Position numbers and translations under genes: made by a program. Below the pieces are notes generated by a model. It was not told the DNA's origin. It did not search any database and saw nothing but the letters and a program-made list of their open reading frames with translations. Of a stretch of 64,000 nt of DNA, positions 48,630-60,460 are shown piece after piece. How positions within the stretch are numbered: position 1 is the first letter of the stretch; the number at the start of each line of letters is the position of its first letter. The DNA comes from Rhipidocladum racemiflorum (Eukaryota; Streptophyta; Magnoliopsida; Poales; Poaceae), in the NCBI GenBank assembly GCA_036346355.1, contig CM070581.1, positions 4,650,001 through 4,714,000 of the forward strand, given 5' to 3'.

Positions 48630-51330
48630 CGTTATCGGACGACGCTCTACCGTGAACAGTTGAAAGGTGAGAAAGGTGAGAATCGAGTGATTGAACTTAA
48701 TCGCTCGTCTCAGATTCTCGCATCTAATCTACGCATCTAGATATCAGTATTCATCGCGTGGCATGAAGCTACAAGTACAACAAATGACCATTACAGATCT
48801 GTGGCACGAAGCCACCGCCCTAACGAATCCATCATACACAAGAAGCTACGCATTCCATGCCAACCGACGGCCGGCGCTCGAAGTGCCAACAGAGCTCGCC
48901 GGCCTACATCCCCGCGACCACGGCGTCGCCGAGTAGATTAAGCCGGCCACTCGTGGCGCGATCGCAGCCTGGCCTTAAGCCGTGCCGCTGCCGCTGCACT
49001 TTCGCTCGCGGTAATGGCTTGAAGCGCCGCCACGTAGTGCGCTCCGGCCGACCATGCTTGCGCCGGCCGAGCCGACGCCGATCGCAGCCGCCGCCGCCAT
49101 CGCTCGACCCTCACCGCGCTTTGGCCCTCCAAATTGCCGCCTTCGCCATCGGATCCACAGTGGTCGACGCCGATGCTCCACGACACAGGAAGTGCCGCTA
49201 GACCCCGCCACACGCAGCGCCGCCTCAGCGCATCGACGCCGCTGCTCGCCATCGCCGCTGCCGACACCACCGCCGCGACGCTCTGCTCTTGACGCGCTGG
49301 CGCCGCTGGCCGAATAGGCGCTTTGCCTCGTCGCTCGCCGCACATGCGTCGGCCAAGACTTTGAGGCCCATCGTTCCACCGCATGCACCCGGGCCGCAAA
49401 GACTCAGGCTCGCCGCCATTGGCTCCTTCGCACCCATGTGCCATCCACGCCGTGGCTCCTTTTTCTCTGATCGATTGGACTGGATGTCCAGTGGACTTGA
49501 AGTCCAAAGTAATTCAATCTGGCAAATAAGATTGGATGGGGCACGAAACGTCGCGACGTGAGGTCCAATATACAATGACTTAAGTCATTTGATTCAATTC
49601 AATGATGAAGCGTCGGATTGAAACACAGGAGGGGTGATTTCACTACCTTGAAAGACATGAAGTCCTTTATTCAATCCAGAAAAAGAACCATGCGGGTCCA
49701 ATCGGATTGAAAGGAGCTGCAGGACATGAAGTCCCAATCACGCACAGGGAGGTGAGGAATTTTACTTTTTTGCCCTCTCCAAATTATATTTTCCTTTATT
49801 CTTTCTGGAAATCAGTTAGTAATTCAGAAAATTGAATAAAATTGGAAGAAAATTATGAAAAATATCTAGAAAAATCCAGAAAATTTGTGGCTCCGTTTTA
49901 ATATGTACTTAGCCTTATTTTCTGCATTTATGAATTTTTGCATGGATTTTTGCAATAATTGCCCAGTTTAGAATATCGGAAATTCCTGAGAATTTATTTT
50001 CCGAATTTATGAATTTATGAATTTATGAATGTTGATATTTGCTGAAATTCAATTTCCTGTTCTGAAAAATGCTTAGAAATTAGCAGAAATTATGAAAAGT
50101 GTTAGGAAAATTCCAGAATTTCTTATACAAAGCAGCTTTATGAGAACATGAGTGGTTGGGATTTGATTTTGGTAATGAATAAACAGATATGAGACAATTG
50201 GTGTCTAGGAAAACACACATGAGGCTTGGTTCTTTAATTGGCACCGGAAGCGGGAAGTGCTCCCTCCTCATGTGAGCCCTAGGGGCAAAGTTGACTCGCC
50301 AAGAGTCAAATTGACAGAGATATTCATTACCCGTTTTCGTTCCCAGCCAACAAGAATTATATAAGTTGTAATCAGACTTATGCCATGTTTAATTCTTGTT
50401 GCAATTTATTTTCTGTCATCAAGTGATGTCGAAAATTATCAGATGATTAATGTAAAATTGCCAAATACTAAGAAAAATTCGGAAATTTCTGAGAATTTAT
50501 TTCCGCATTTATGAATTTATGAATTGTGCAATTATTGTTTATTCTGAATTTATGAATTGTGCAATTATTGTTCTGTTCCATGCATTGTATTTATTGCTTT
50601 AATATAATTTATTATGAAATTCAAGCACGCCGCACGAAGCGGTCAACGTCGCGACAGGAAGTCCGACGCCGCATGGAATCGAATGCACCACGCCGCATGA
50701 AGCCGCGTTAAAATCGATCGCGAAGCCGATCGTGCATATGAATCTGATCGTTTGCACGAAGCCGATCACCTACATGCACGTAGTTGTATTTCTGAATATT
50801 TATGAATCTGTGTATATATGAATTTTGCATTCATCTTTGTATATATGAATCTAGCACTTATGAATTTTGCATTCCGTACTTATGAATCTTGTACTTATGA
50901 ATTTTGCATTCCGTACTTATGAATCTTGTACTTATGAATTTTGCATTCATCTTTGAATATATGAATCTTGATATTATTGCTTTCTTTTAATTTGCTGGAA
51001 ACTCATGAGAATTCAATTATGCATTTTATTGAATCTAGCAGCCATTTCCTATTAGATTACACGTAGTAATCTAATGGAAGAACCCTTATGAATGTGCAAA
51101 GGTATGGCATTATCTAACGTGAGTTTTTGAAGAACCGACATGAATTGTCGTAATTATCTCACATAGACATCGATTGCATAATGAATAGTAAGCTCTCGAA
51201 GAGCATACTTTTTCTCATGAATAGAATTACAATTTATTCTTTATTCCAAAGATTCTTTATTTACAAGCAATGTTTGAATTACTTTGCCAATCGTATGATT
51301 AGAATTATATTTCTTTTCATTGAGAAATTA
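48630..51330 (+). other. Long leader of copia-2 in place of gag
   Basis: About 2.7 kb lie between the 5' LTR and the first pol-like sequence. 48850-49450 is very GC-rich and unlike the rest of the element; 49780-51300 is AT-rich with TATGAATTT words. Phrases such as CACGAAGCCGATC and GCATGAAGCCGCG recur around 50630-50780. No gag motif (for example a CCHC knuckle) is visible. The GC-rich part may be captured host sequence or a family-specific leader. Confidence 0.6.
50857..50968. repeat. 37-bp tandem repeat in the copia-2 leader
   Basis: Three copies, starting at 50857, 50894 and 50931, share CTTATGAATTTTGCATTC and the linking CCGTACTTATGAATCTTGTA. The third is partial. Confidence 0.8.
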
Positions 51331-51339
51331 TGTAGCGCC

Positions 51340-54300
51340 CAAATAGAGGAGATATGCATTGTTGATAGTAGCACAACAAATACCATCTTAAGAGAGTCGA
51401 AATACTTCCGCACGATCACGAAGAACGCCGAAGGATTACGACTATCGCAGAAGCGATTACGCATATAATAGGCTCAGGAAGAGCCACAATTATATTGCCA
51501 ATGGGTACAACTTTGGTAATTGAAGAAGCCCTCTTGTACCCTGAATCAACCCGCACTCTCTTAAGTTTCAAAGATATCCGCGCCAATGGGTTTCACGTAG
51601 AAACCAATGAACAAAATGGCAAAGAACACTTGTGCATTGTGAAGCACGCGGAATATGGAAAGATGGTACTAGAAAAATGTCCCTCATATGAATCTGGGTT
51701 GTACTACACGAAAATCAATGCACACGCAAAGGTATACTTCTTTGAAGACTGTCTTTAGAAGCTCTGAATTATTTGCTTTATGGCATTGTAGATTAGGTCA
51801 TCCTGGTCTGAGATTGATGAAAAATATAGTTAACAACTCACAAGGTCATGGCATTAATGTTAAGAATTTCCCGAATCACGAAGATTTTGTGTGCCATGCA
51901 TGTGCCACCGGGAAATTAATAACTAGACCCTCTGTTATGAAAGTGCAACATGAAATCCCTGCATTCCTGGAACGCATTCAGGGGATATTTGCGGTCCGAT
52001 TCAGCCCTTGTCGTGGCCGCTTCGATACTTTATGGTGCTCATTGATGCTTCCTCGAAATGGTCGCATACATGTTTCTTTGTCAACAAGGAATCATGCATT
52101 CGCAAACCGATCTCGCAGATCATCGAATTAAGAATGCTTTTCACGATCATCGCGTGAAGTCCATTCGAATGGACAATGCCGGTGAATTCACTTCAAGGCA
52201 TTTGATGATTATTGCACAAAGAACGGAATAATCGTTGAGCACTGCATCGCACGTCCATACGCAAAATGGGCTAGTGAAGCACTAATAAAGAGGATTAAGT
52301 TCATTGCCGCATCGCTCTTGCAGAGTTGTAACTTGCCCAACACTTGTTGGGGACACGCAGCCTCGCACGCAGCAGACTCATCAATTATAGACCGTCGACC
52401 TACAACATCCATTCAACTATGCAACTAGTGCAATGGGTCATCCTGAAGATTTGAATGAATGGTATATGTACCTATACCACCCCACAAATAACCGCAAAGG
52501 GCCCTCTCCGCAAGTCCGATATACGTTGGTTATGAGAATGCATCCATAATCGTGCATTTGGAACCCACGATCGAGATTTGCATACCCAATTCACGATTGC
52601 ATTTTTTTGACGAGGATCGCTTTCCGTCATTAGGGAGGAAATGAACCATTGGATGAAAAATGCCGGAAATCATATGGCATTCCATTGGGATCCGTGCATG
52701 ACCCTCGCACTAATGAAGCAAATCATGAAGTCAAGAAGACAATCGATTTGCAATTTAGCAAATGAACTGCCTGATCATTTTTGTGATCTGAAGAGCGTGG
52801 TTAAGTCGCATATACCAGCAAGAAATGCACCAGAGAGGGTGGAAATACCAAAGAAAGCAGAAGGTATCCCTCATCCTGTTCAGAGGCCTCAAAGAAAAAG
52901 AACAGGAAATCTGGCTTCTCAAACTCAAAGTACCCGGAGACGTCTGGGGAAAAATGGGCAAGAGGACTTACCATAGCCAATCACAAAAATGCCCCAAAGC
53001 AAGAAGGGGAGCTAGTTGAGACCTGGCACTGGAAAGAAGCCTGTGGGAAAGGCAATTCCAGATCTGAACCTTCCATTGGAAGGAACCGCCAGAAATAATG
53101 TGTGCGCACACATTGGCGGAGAAAAACTAAAGGAACTTGCTCCTGGAATGGGAAATAGCAATGAAGAGCAAGTAGAAGTGCATGAAGCACACCATGACGA
53201 AATGGCCATAAATTTTGCAATAATAGGAGAATCTATGAAAAGAGCAACAACCATTGCAAGGCTTGTTGTTCAAGGTTTCACTCAACGTCCTGGGGTTGAT
53301 TATGAAGAAACCTATTCTCCGGTCATGGGTGGAATTACCTTTAGATACTTAATCTCAATGGTAGTCAACTTGAAGTTGAGAAGCTAATGGATGTTGTCAC
53401 AGCATATTTGTATGGAAACTTGGATTCGGAGATATACATGAAAGTACCGGAAGGTATCCCTATCCCGAACCAAGACAGAGCAAACAGAAACCTATACAAA
53501 GGTGAAATTGGAGAAATCACTTTGTATGGGCTGAAACGATCGAGGAAGAATGTGGTACAATCGCTTAAGTGACTTTCTTTGCAAGAAAGGCTACACGAAC
53601 AAATGAAGATTGTCCATGTGTGTTTATACAACGATCCCCGAATGGATTTTGTATAATCTCCGTCTATGTAGATGACTTGAACATCATTGGGACGGATGAG
53701 GAAATTGAAGAAGCATGCACATACTTGAAGTCTGAATTTGAAATGAAAGACTTGGGTAAAACCAAGTTTTGTTTAGGCTTGCAGCTTGAACATGTCCAAG
53801 GCGGAATCTTGGTACACCAATCTTCCTACACGCAGAAAGTGTTGGAGAAATTTGGTTTTGAAAAGGCATACCCCGCAAAGACCCCAATGGTCGGAAGGTC
53901 ACTCCAAGCAGACCTAGACCCATACAGGCCTAAAGAAGAGGGGGAGGAAGTCCTGGGAGCGGAATTCCCATACTTGAGTGCAATTGGAGCGCTCATGTAC
54001 CTTGCGAATAGCACTAGGCCGGACATTACGTTCGCCGTGAATTTGCTAGCACGGTACAGTGCAGAACCCACCAAAAGGCATTGGAAAGGGGTGAAGGACA
54101 TCTTCCGTTACCTTCAAGGAAGCAAAGACCTCGGCTTGTTTTACAGAAGAAACAATGAATTGAATTTAGTTGGCTACGCCGATGCTGGGTACCTATCGGA
54201 CCCGCATACTGGCAAGTCACAAACTGGGTATGTTTTCCTTTGCGGAGGAACGGCAATTTCTTGGAAGTCGTCTAAGCAGACTCTTGTCTCGACGTCGACA

Positions 54301-54650
54301 AACCACTCAGAAATAATTGCCTTATATGAAGCATCTCGAGAATGTGCATGGCTTCGAAGAATGGTTCACCACATCCGTAAGTCATGTGGTTTGAACATGG
54401 AACAAACCCCACTATTATCTATGAAGATAATGCAGCTTGTGTTGCACAAGTACAAATGGGATATGTGAAGAGTAACCTTACAAAGCATATCAACCCCAAG
54501 TTCTTTTATGCTCATGAAATGCATAAGATGAACGAGATAAAGATACTGCATACTAAGTCGTGAGAAAATCTCAGATTTATTCACTAAGTCACTCCCAGCA
54601 TCTTCCTTTGAAAGATGTATTAGAGGAATCGGGATGATGAGGCTTAGAGA
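51340..54650 (+). pseudogene. Copia-2 pol remnant
   Basis: In order: a protease-like VDSS motif (near 51362), 'LYPESTRTLLSF' (51540), GAG-pre-integrase HHCC (51780-51930), broken integrase, reverse transcriptase pieces (53260-53570), YVDD (near 53668) and RNase H with 'GTAISWKSSKQ' (near 54250). The last 900 bp (53569-54468) are open, but upstream the frame changes at least five times and parts of integrase are lost, so no polyprotein can be made. Domain order and wording match copia-1. Confidence 0.9.
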
Positions 54651-54942
54651 AGTGCAGATTTCAGGGGGAGATTTTTCACATACTCCTACATAAATCTCAA
54701 ACATGAAGTTTGAGTACCCAACGTAAATCTTGAAGATTAACATTGAAGTTTGGGTGGATTGTACTCTTTTCCTTAAGTAAGTTTTTCATTGAAGTTTTCT
54801 TACATAAGGTTTTTGATGAGGCAATCCGTGCAACACAAAGAAGCGTGTGCTATGTACTCTTTCTCCAATTATTTTTCCCACTGGGTTTTTATGGAGTTTT
54901 AATGAGGCATATGCATCTCGCAGTGAAGAGTCCAAGGGGGAG

Positions 54943-55181
54943 TGTTAGGAAACGGATTCGTATCCTGATAGGAAACGGATTCGTATCCGATATGGACTCT
55001 TCCTTATCTCTAAGCAGAACCGCTATATATAGGAGGCAGGGGGTCACCCCATTGTACACAAGCATACAGAATAATAAAGCAGAGCGGTACCTCCTCATAT
55101 TGTGTCTCTCGCCCTCTCTCTGTTCTCCAGTTTAGATCTATTAGGCAACCCCGGACTATTCGATAGCGAGGTTGTCTAACA
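54943..55181 (+). repeat. 3' LTR of copia-2
   Basis: The 239-bp partner of the 5' LTR has the same length and the same sequence on side-by-side reading. It is followed by the GCACG target duplication. Confidence 0.93.
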
Positions 55182-55186
55182 GCACG

Positions 55187-56898
55187 TTCACCCTTTTGCG
55201 AAGACAATCTCAGACTCCGACCAGGAATTTTCCTGCAAGAAGCTAAACTTCTGATCAGTGGTCCTTAATTCCCTATCCTGAGGGTAATATGGTCAATCTA
55301 CAGGTCTACACTACGAGCTGCGTCGCCGTCACCGGTTGTCACCTACTCATCGCCTGCAGGGTGCCGCCTCCACGGGCATGACAATTACCACCTCGCCCAT
55401 TGTTGTTGTTACAGAAAGATCCCATTTCAACCGAACGCTCTTATCGACAATGGGAATACCTTTGTGGAGATGGTCGTATATATGCCGGTGATTTGTTGCT
55501 CAATTACTTTCTTTGAGTTTGCTGTTCATTTGTTGTTTGTAAGACACTGCGAAATAACATATGGAAGAATTATATTCGATTTAAATCGCGATTCACGGTT
55601 CGTCGCGGTGAGGAATATGAAAAACTATCGCAGCTATAATAGACTATTGTAGAAGCTATATTACACGTCGTGATTTACTATAATATACATATTTTTTTTA
55701 CTATTTTAAGTATGTGGTATTGGTAATTTATATATAATGAACTATATTTAAATTTAAAGTACATGTTATTATTGTTATACATTAGTCATACAATGTGTAA
55801 CATAGAATAATCTATATAATTATGTAAATTTAGGAGATGGGTTTGGATTTTAACTAATATTTATTATTTATAGGAGTTAAATTAATTCAATTTAAGTATA
55901 ACACACATAATAAAAGAAGAAGAGTGTAAACAAAACACAATTAATGTTTAGAAATATAAAGAGAAATGGCACATTAGCACAACGTAGCTATCGCAGCTAC
56001 AAAAATAATTGTCAATATAGTGGCTACAACAGTTGTAGTTGTGCTCGTGAAATTTTATTCAATCATATAGTGTTTTATGTCCGAAAAAGCTATAACGGAC
56101 TATTTAAATCACTACATACAATACCTTATAAGGATTTTAATATTCGCGTGTTATTCTATTTTACCATAGAACATAAATCTGGAAACTTACCCTCACGAAT
56201 ATAACTGTATTAGATCTTAGTAATTTATTTCGAGTAATATCCACACACATATTATTTCTAAAATAAAACATAGTTGCAACAAATGTGTAGCGATTTATCT
56301 TGCTTATCACAACCAAATCTTATACTGTCATCTAACTAAAATTTGACCCTAGTCATGAGTTATGACTGAGGGCGGGTATCTTGCCGAGTACTGATTCGCT
56401 CACATATGCAAGTCTAGCAAAATTTTTGAACAAAACTAGTGGCATGAAAAAGAAGCAAGACAACCAGAATTTAGGGGGAAAACATGAACATCCAAGGTTT
56501 CAAATTTTGTTTTTGGTATATATCTCATAGGTGGCCGAAATCCGAAATTTCGACGAGATATCGGAATTTCAAATAAAATCCAGACGAAATCCAAAAACCA
56601 AATTTGAATTTTGGCCATTTTTCATCCGGGAAATATGACATTTCAGCCTAAATCATCATGATTTCGTTCAAATTAAAATGACCGAAAAAGATAAAAAACA
56701 TGTTAAAAAATTTTGAATTTTTTGAGGGATGGTCTTAACCCCAATTTCAATCAAAATCCGATCAAAAAGTCCGAAATTTCGATTGAAATCATTGAGATCT
56801 CACCAAGATTTTGAAAGCTACCGTAGAATTTTGATTTTGATTTTTAATTTTTTTTTTACTAAATCTCGGTCCTGATCAGAACAAAATCTCGGCCCTAA
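55187..56898. other. Intergenic repeat DNA; possible old hAT-like element at about 55578-56116
   Basis: 55578-56116 begins near GATTTAAATCGCGATTCACGG and ends near GCTATAACGGACTATTTAAATC. It shares GCGATT and AGAAGCTAT words with the hAT-like element at 30981, but no target duplication is left. 56500-56830 resembles, inverted, the repeat at 43390-43640. No gene is seen. Confidence 0.4.
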
Positions 56899-57017
56899 GG
56901 CCAACTCCAACAGCTTACCTATCCCCTTCCTCATCCATTGAAATGAGGAATGTAGCACTGTAGTTCCCTGCTGTGGTTGCTCCAACAGATTACCGATCCT
57001 CTTCCCCATATTTACAG

Positions 57018-57060
57018 AACGGAGAGAGAATCTCGAAATTTCGGGATTCTCTCTCCGTTC
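57018..57060. repeat. 43-bp near-perfect palindrome in the left arm of the Harbinger element
   Basis: GAACGGAGAGAGAATC and its exact reverse complement flank a TCGAAATTTCGG core. It lies about 120 bp inside the left end and just upstream of a GC-rich stretch that looks like a promoter or leader. It could bind a dimeric protein or extrude as a cruciform. Confidence 0.85.
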
Positions 57061-58599
57061 CCCATCGCCTTCCCGATCCCATCTCCAAGCTCAACGATGC
57101 TCCCTCCCGCGCCTGCCAGGAACCCGTGAGCGGCGATAGATCTGGGCCTCCGTCGTCGCCACTGCTCCGTCCTCGACCCGTCCTCGCCACCGCTTCGTCG
57201 TCGTCGCCGCGCCATCCTCGTCGTCGACCCGGCCCTCATCGCCGCTCCGTCGTCGCCACCGCTCCGTCGTCGCCACCGCTTCGTCCTCCTCGCCAGCACT
57301 TCGTCGTCGTCGCCAAGGGGAGTTCACCTCCAACCAACGTCTCATAGAGCCCCTCATCCGCCTGAACGACCCTTCATCGCCTTCCTCAGCCGGCTCGGCT
57401 GCGTTGGGTGCTGCGTGCGGCGAAGCGTCGAGGTGAGTACGGTTGCTCAATCCCCTCTGCTCGCAAATTCGATTTGGTCGCTTTGGTCGGATCAGTGGCG
57501 GTTTGTCGCGAATTTTTGCCCGGATGGTTGCGCTTAGGAGTCGAATTTGGGCTGGCTTTAGGCGATAAGTTACACGAAAGTTCTCAACTAGTGATTCCTG
57601 TAGTTACATTAATATCGTTGTTGCTACTGTGGTAGCAAGGAGATTTGAGTTGTAAACTATTTATGGAGGTACAATTCTACATGTTATGAATTGGGTAAAA
57701 AAACCACAAGGAGATCTCGAGGGAGTCAGGGAGCAATACTATTGGGAATTCTTCCTCTTTTGGTTTGTTGCTTTACTTCTGAATCAACCTCAGAAATTGG
57801 AAGCAGTATTACTTTGAAAGTCTGATAATGCCCTGGTGTTAATTATATTCAGATCTGGCTTGGTCATTTGGGTTCAGATTGGTTTCCTGGTGTTAAATAC
57901 ATGTTTCGAGCTTACTTTGATGTTTAATTTCTAGCTCCCCTGTCTCACTGATAACTCAACAGGTGACATTGATATCTTCAGGTAGTAGATGCTAGCATTA
58001 CCATTTTGCAGTATTGCTGGATTTGGTTTTGCAGCTTTTCTAGAAATATTAATGTTTTTTGTGGCCAATCGGAGTTTGCAACATTGCTGGATTTGTTTAG
58101 AGCAAAGGCATTGTTGGATTTAGAACACCGATTATTGATGAAATTTTATGTTAATCGTGTTGTAGTTTTTAGTAGTTTTGTTCATTTCTACCATTCTTTT
58201 AAGGGTTTGTGCTTGCATCTGTGCATAGGCCATACTTGGGTTATGTTATGGAGTGCACATCTTATGTGCTTTCTTTTTGTTGAACCATATTTTGCTAGCG
58301 AGTAGTTACCAGATATTTGCATGAGGTAATTCCTTTTGTACTTGACTCAAGGATTGTATGAAGTATGCAATTTTATTGAGAAGCTACAGTATGCAAAACC
58401 AAAGCTTCACTTTTCCAAACTGAAGTTCAACACCAGAACTAAAATGGCCCCATGTTTCATTTGTTATGTTTCTGGAAATTTTGGGTAGTTAGATAATCAT
58501 GCTTTTTCCATTAGCTCTTTGGAATCCTGTAGGAACACATAATTTCAGGGAAGCTTTAATGCATGGTTTAAGCTGTTGTATATTGCTTGCAATGTGTAG

Positions 58600-58962
58600 A
58601 TGGACAAAGATCCAGAGAAGCTCGGTAAAGGCTTGGCATGGACAGTAAAACAAATAGAGAGCATCGCATTGGACCTTAACAAAATTGTAGAAGACAATTT
58701 TAGTAGTGGCACATGTCAATGTGCCAATGAACTCAATAGCCTTTTGATGGACATCGAAACTATAACTCGAAGCTTAGAGCAGGTTGCCATACAATCACAT
58801 AAATTGATGCAAAGAGATGAAGTAGAGATTGCAGAGGATGTAGACCCTGAGTTGTGCCTTCCCTATGACTACCAGAGTGATGACGAGGATAAACGTGATG
58901 ACAGGCAGTATTGTGAAGAAGAGGGTATCGAATTTGATAGTGATGATTCGGGAAGGTTTTAG
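58600..58962 (+). CDS. Unknown 120-residue acidic coiled-coil protein inside the Harbinger element
   Basis: I do not recognise this protein. The ORF opens directly after a good acceptor (GCAATGTGTAG|ATGG). A strong donor (GTCGAG|GTGAGTACGG, 57431) ends a GC-rich leader about 1.17 kb upstream, so the gene probably has a non-coding first exon and a large first intron. Residues 1-70 (LAWTVKQIESIALDLNKIVE and the following LNSLLMDIETITRSL) look helical with heptad-like spacing; residues 80-120 are strongly acidic (about 18 Asp/Glu). There is no signal peptide, membrane segment or known motif. It is the only intact ORF in the element and lies upstream of ORF1 on the same strand. It may be a transposon accessory gene, a captured host gene or the first exon of a longer ORF1. 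Confidence 0.55.
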   Translation: MDKDPEKLGKGLAWTVKQIESIALDLNKIVEDNFSSGTCQCANELNSLLMDIETITRSLEQVAIQSHKLMQRDEVEIAEDVDPELCLPYDYQSDDEDKRDDRQYCEEEGIEFDSDDSGRF

Positions 58963-58993
58963 TCTTGTATTAATGTTAAGAGTTGTTATGTAT

Positions 58994-59100
58994 GATGCTA
59001 AGACTGGTTTAGACTTGTTATCTATGATGTAACGATGCTAAGACTGGTTTGGACTTGTTATCTATGATCTAATGATGCTAAGACTGGTTTAAACTTGTTA
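58994..59100. repeat. 40-bp tandem repeat between the unknown ORF and ORF1
   Basis: Copies start at 58994, 59034 and 59074 (GATGCTAAGACTGGTTT...). The first two are complete and the third is partial. They lie in the spacer just after the stop codon of the unknown ORF. Confidence 0.9.
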
Positions 59101-59159
59101 AGATATTGCAATGTTGTTTGTTAACTTGAGAAATTTTGTTGTTGTCAGATTAGAAATTA

Positions 59160-60270
59160 TGGATGGCTTCTATATAAATATGTTGAGTGAGGGAGGGGAT
59201 GCACTCCGTGATTGGGATGGTTCTGAACCTTCTCCACAGGAAAGTCCAATTGGTTCACAACCATCACGAGTGCTTACGGATAGCCCCCAAATAAAAGCAA
59301 ACAATAGAAGATCAAAAAATTTCTCTGAGGAAGAAGACAATTTGTTGGTCTCCGCATGGCTTAATGTTAGTATTGATGCAATACAAGGGAACCAACAATC
59401 CCGTGCCACTTATTGGAGAAGAATTCATGACTACTTCCACGAGTACAAGACTTTCACCTCGGATCGCTTCACAGGCTTCACTTACACATCGATGGTCCAT
59501 TATTCAAGAAGCGATGAACAAGTTTTGTGGGTGTCATGATCGGATTGAGCGTCGAAATCAAAGCGGGTTAACTGAAAGCAGACAAGGTTAGTCCATAATC
59601 TATGTACCTTTCCTATTTGTAGATGCTGTTCTCATAGATATTGTTTGTGTGGTTGTACAGATTATGCAAGCTAAAACTTTGTATCATGAGGAAGAAAGGC
59701 GATCGTTCGCATTCTTACATTGTTGGAATACTTTGCAATACCATCCTAAGTGGTGTGCTCGGTTTTCTCAGAAGAAGCAAAAGACATCTAGTAGCGGAAG
59801 TCCGGATCTTCCAAATCCTGTTAGCACAAATGCAATTCATCTTGATGAGGACCATCCTAATGCAGAAAATGATCACTTAAGTAGACCAATTGGACATAAG
59901 GCGGCGAAAGAACGATTACGTCGAGGTAAAGAAGTTGCTCCAACAACTAATCTTTACATGGAAGCATTAGAAAATTTAAGAAAGGAAAAGAGGGAACTTG
60001 AGATTATAAAAGAGAGGAAGAAAGATGAGCGATATGAGCGATTGTATGCACAAGAACAAGCGAAGATTGAGCAAGAAAAAGTCAAAATTGAGCAAGAAAA
60101 AGAGAAGATTGACCAAGAAAGGAGAGGCTTGAATTCAAGAAAATGAACTTGAATTCAAGAAAATGGTCGAGGAGGAGAGAATTATGGGCATTGATCTAAG
60201 TCATTTGACCGAGACACAAAAACAATATTACACGAGCTTGCGAAGCGACATAATAGCTAGAAGATGTAAT
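59160..60270 (+). pseudogene. Harbinger ORF1: Myb/SANT-like and NAM-associated C-terminal domain
   Basis: ORF1 proteins of PIF/Harbinger elements bind DNA and help import the transposase into the nucleus. Exon 1 (about 59160-59586) has a SANT/trihelix-like region ('RSKNFSEEEDNLLVSAWL', 'YWRRIHDYF') and, after a frameshift near 59465, 'LTHRWSIIQEAMNKFCG'. Exon 2 starts at 59661 after a TTGTACAG acceptor and reads 'FLHCWNTLQYHPKW', 'RPIGHKAAKERLRRGK', then a Lys/Glu-rich coiled coil with 'KIEQEK' repeats. A 20-bp direct duplication (60128 and 60148) shifts the frame and stops it at 60146. The family's C-terminal sequence ('MGIDLSHLTETQKQYY') continues in another frame to about 60270. The annotated junction is also out of phase. 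It is a pseudogene. Confidence 0.8.
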
Positions 60271-60460
60271 AGGTCGTTGAACCAAGGTTGTTTGTTTTGC
60301 TTAAGAACGATTCGATTTGTCCTCATTCCTTAGGTTACGGACTTACATATTGCAATGCAATCTTGGTTGATGGTTGATTTCAAATCATAGCATTCTTGTT
60401 TTGCAATAGATGAATGATCAATACATAGATGAATGACTGAATACATTACAACAAATAGAA

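Larger units (their letters stand above)
48391..55181 (+). mobile_element. Ty1-copia LTR retrotransposon with matching LTRs (copia-2)
   Basis: The 6791-bp element is flanked by a perfect target duplication GCACG (48386-48390 and 55182-55186). The two 239-bp LTRs (48391-48629, 54943-55181) match base for base as far as I can read them. A purine tract (CCAAGGGGGAG) ends at the 3' LTR. The internal part starts CGTTATCGGACGACGC, much like copia-1, so the two elements are relatives. 48650-51330 lacks any recognisable gag. 51340-54650 is a pol gene with many lesions. It therefore looks like a recent insertion of an already defective element. Confidence 0.94.

Noticed and set aside
48938..49507. 189-codon open frame on the minus strand inside copia-2
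   Set aside because: GC-rich, opposite to the element's own direction, with no domain. Probably a composition effect.
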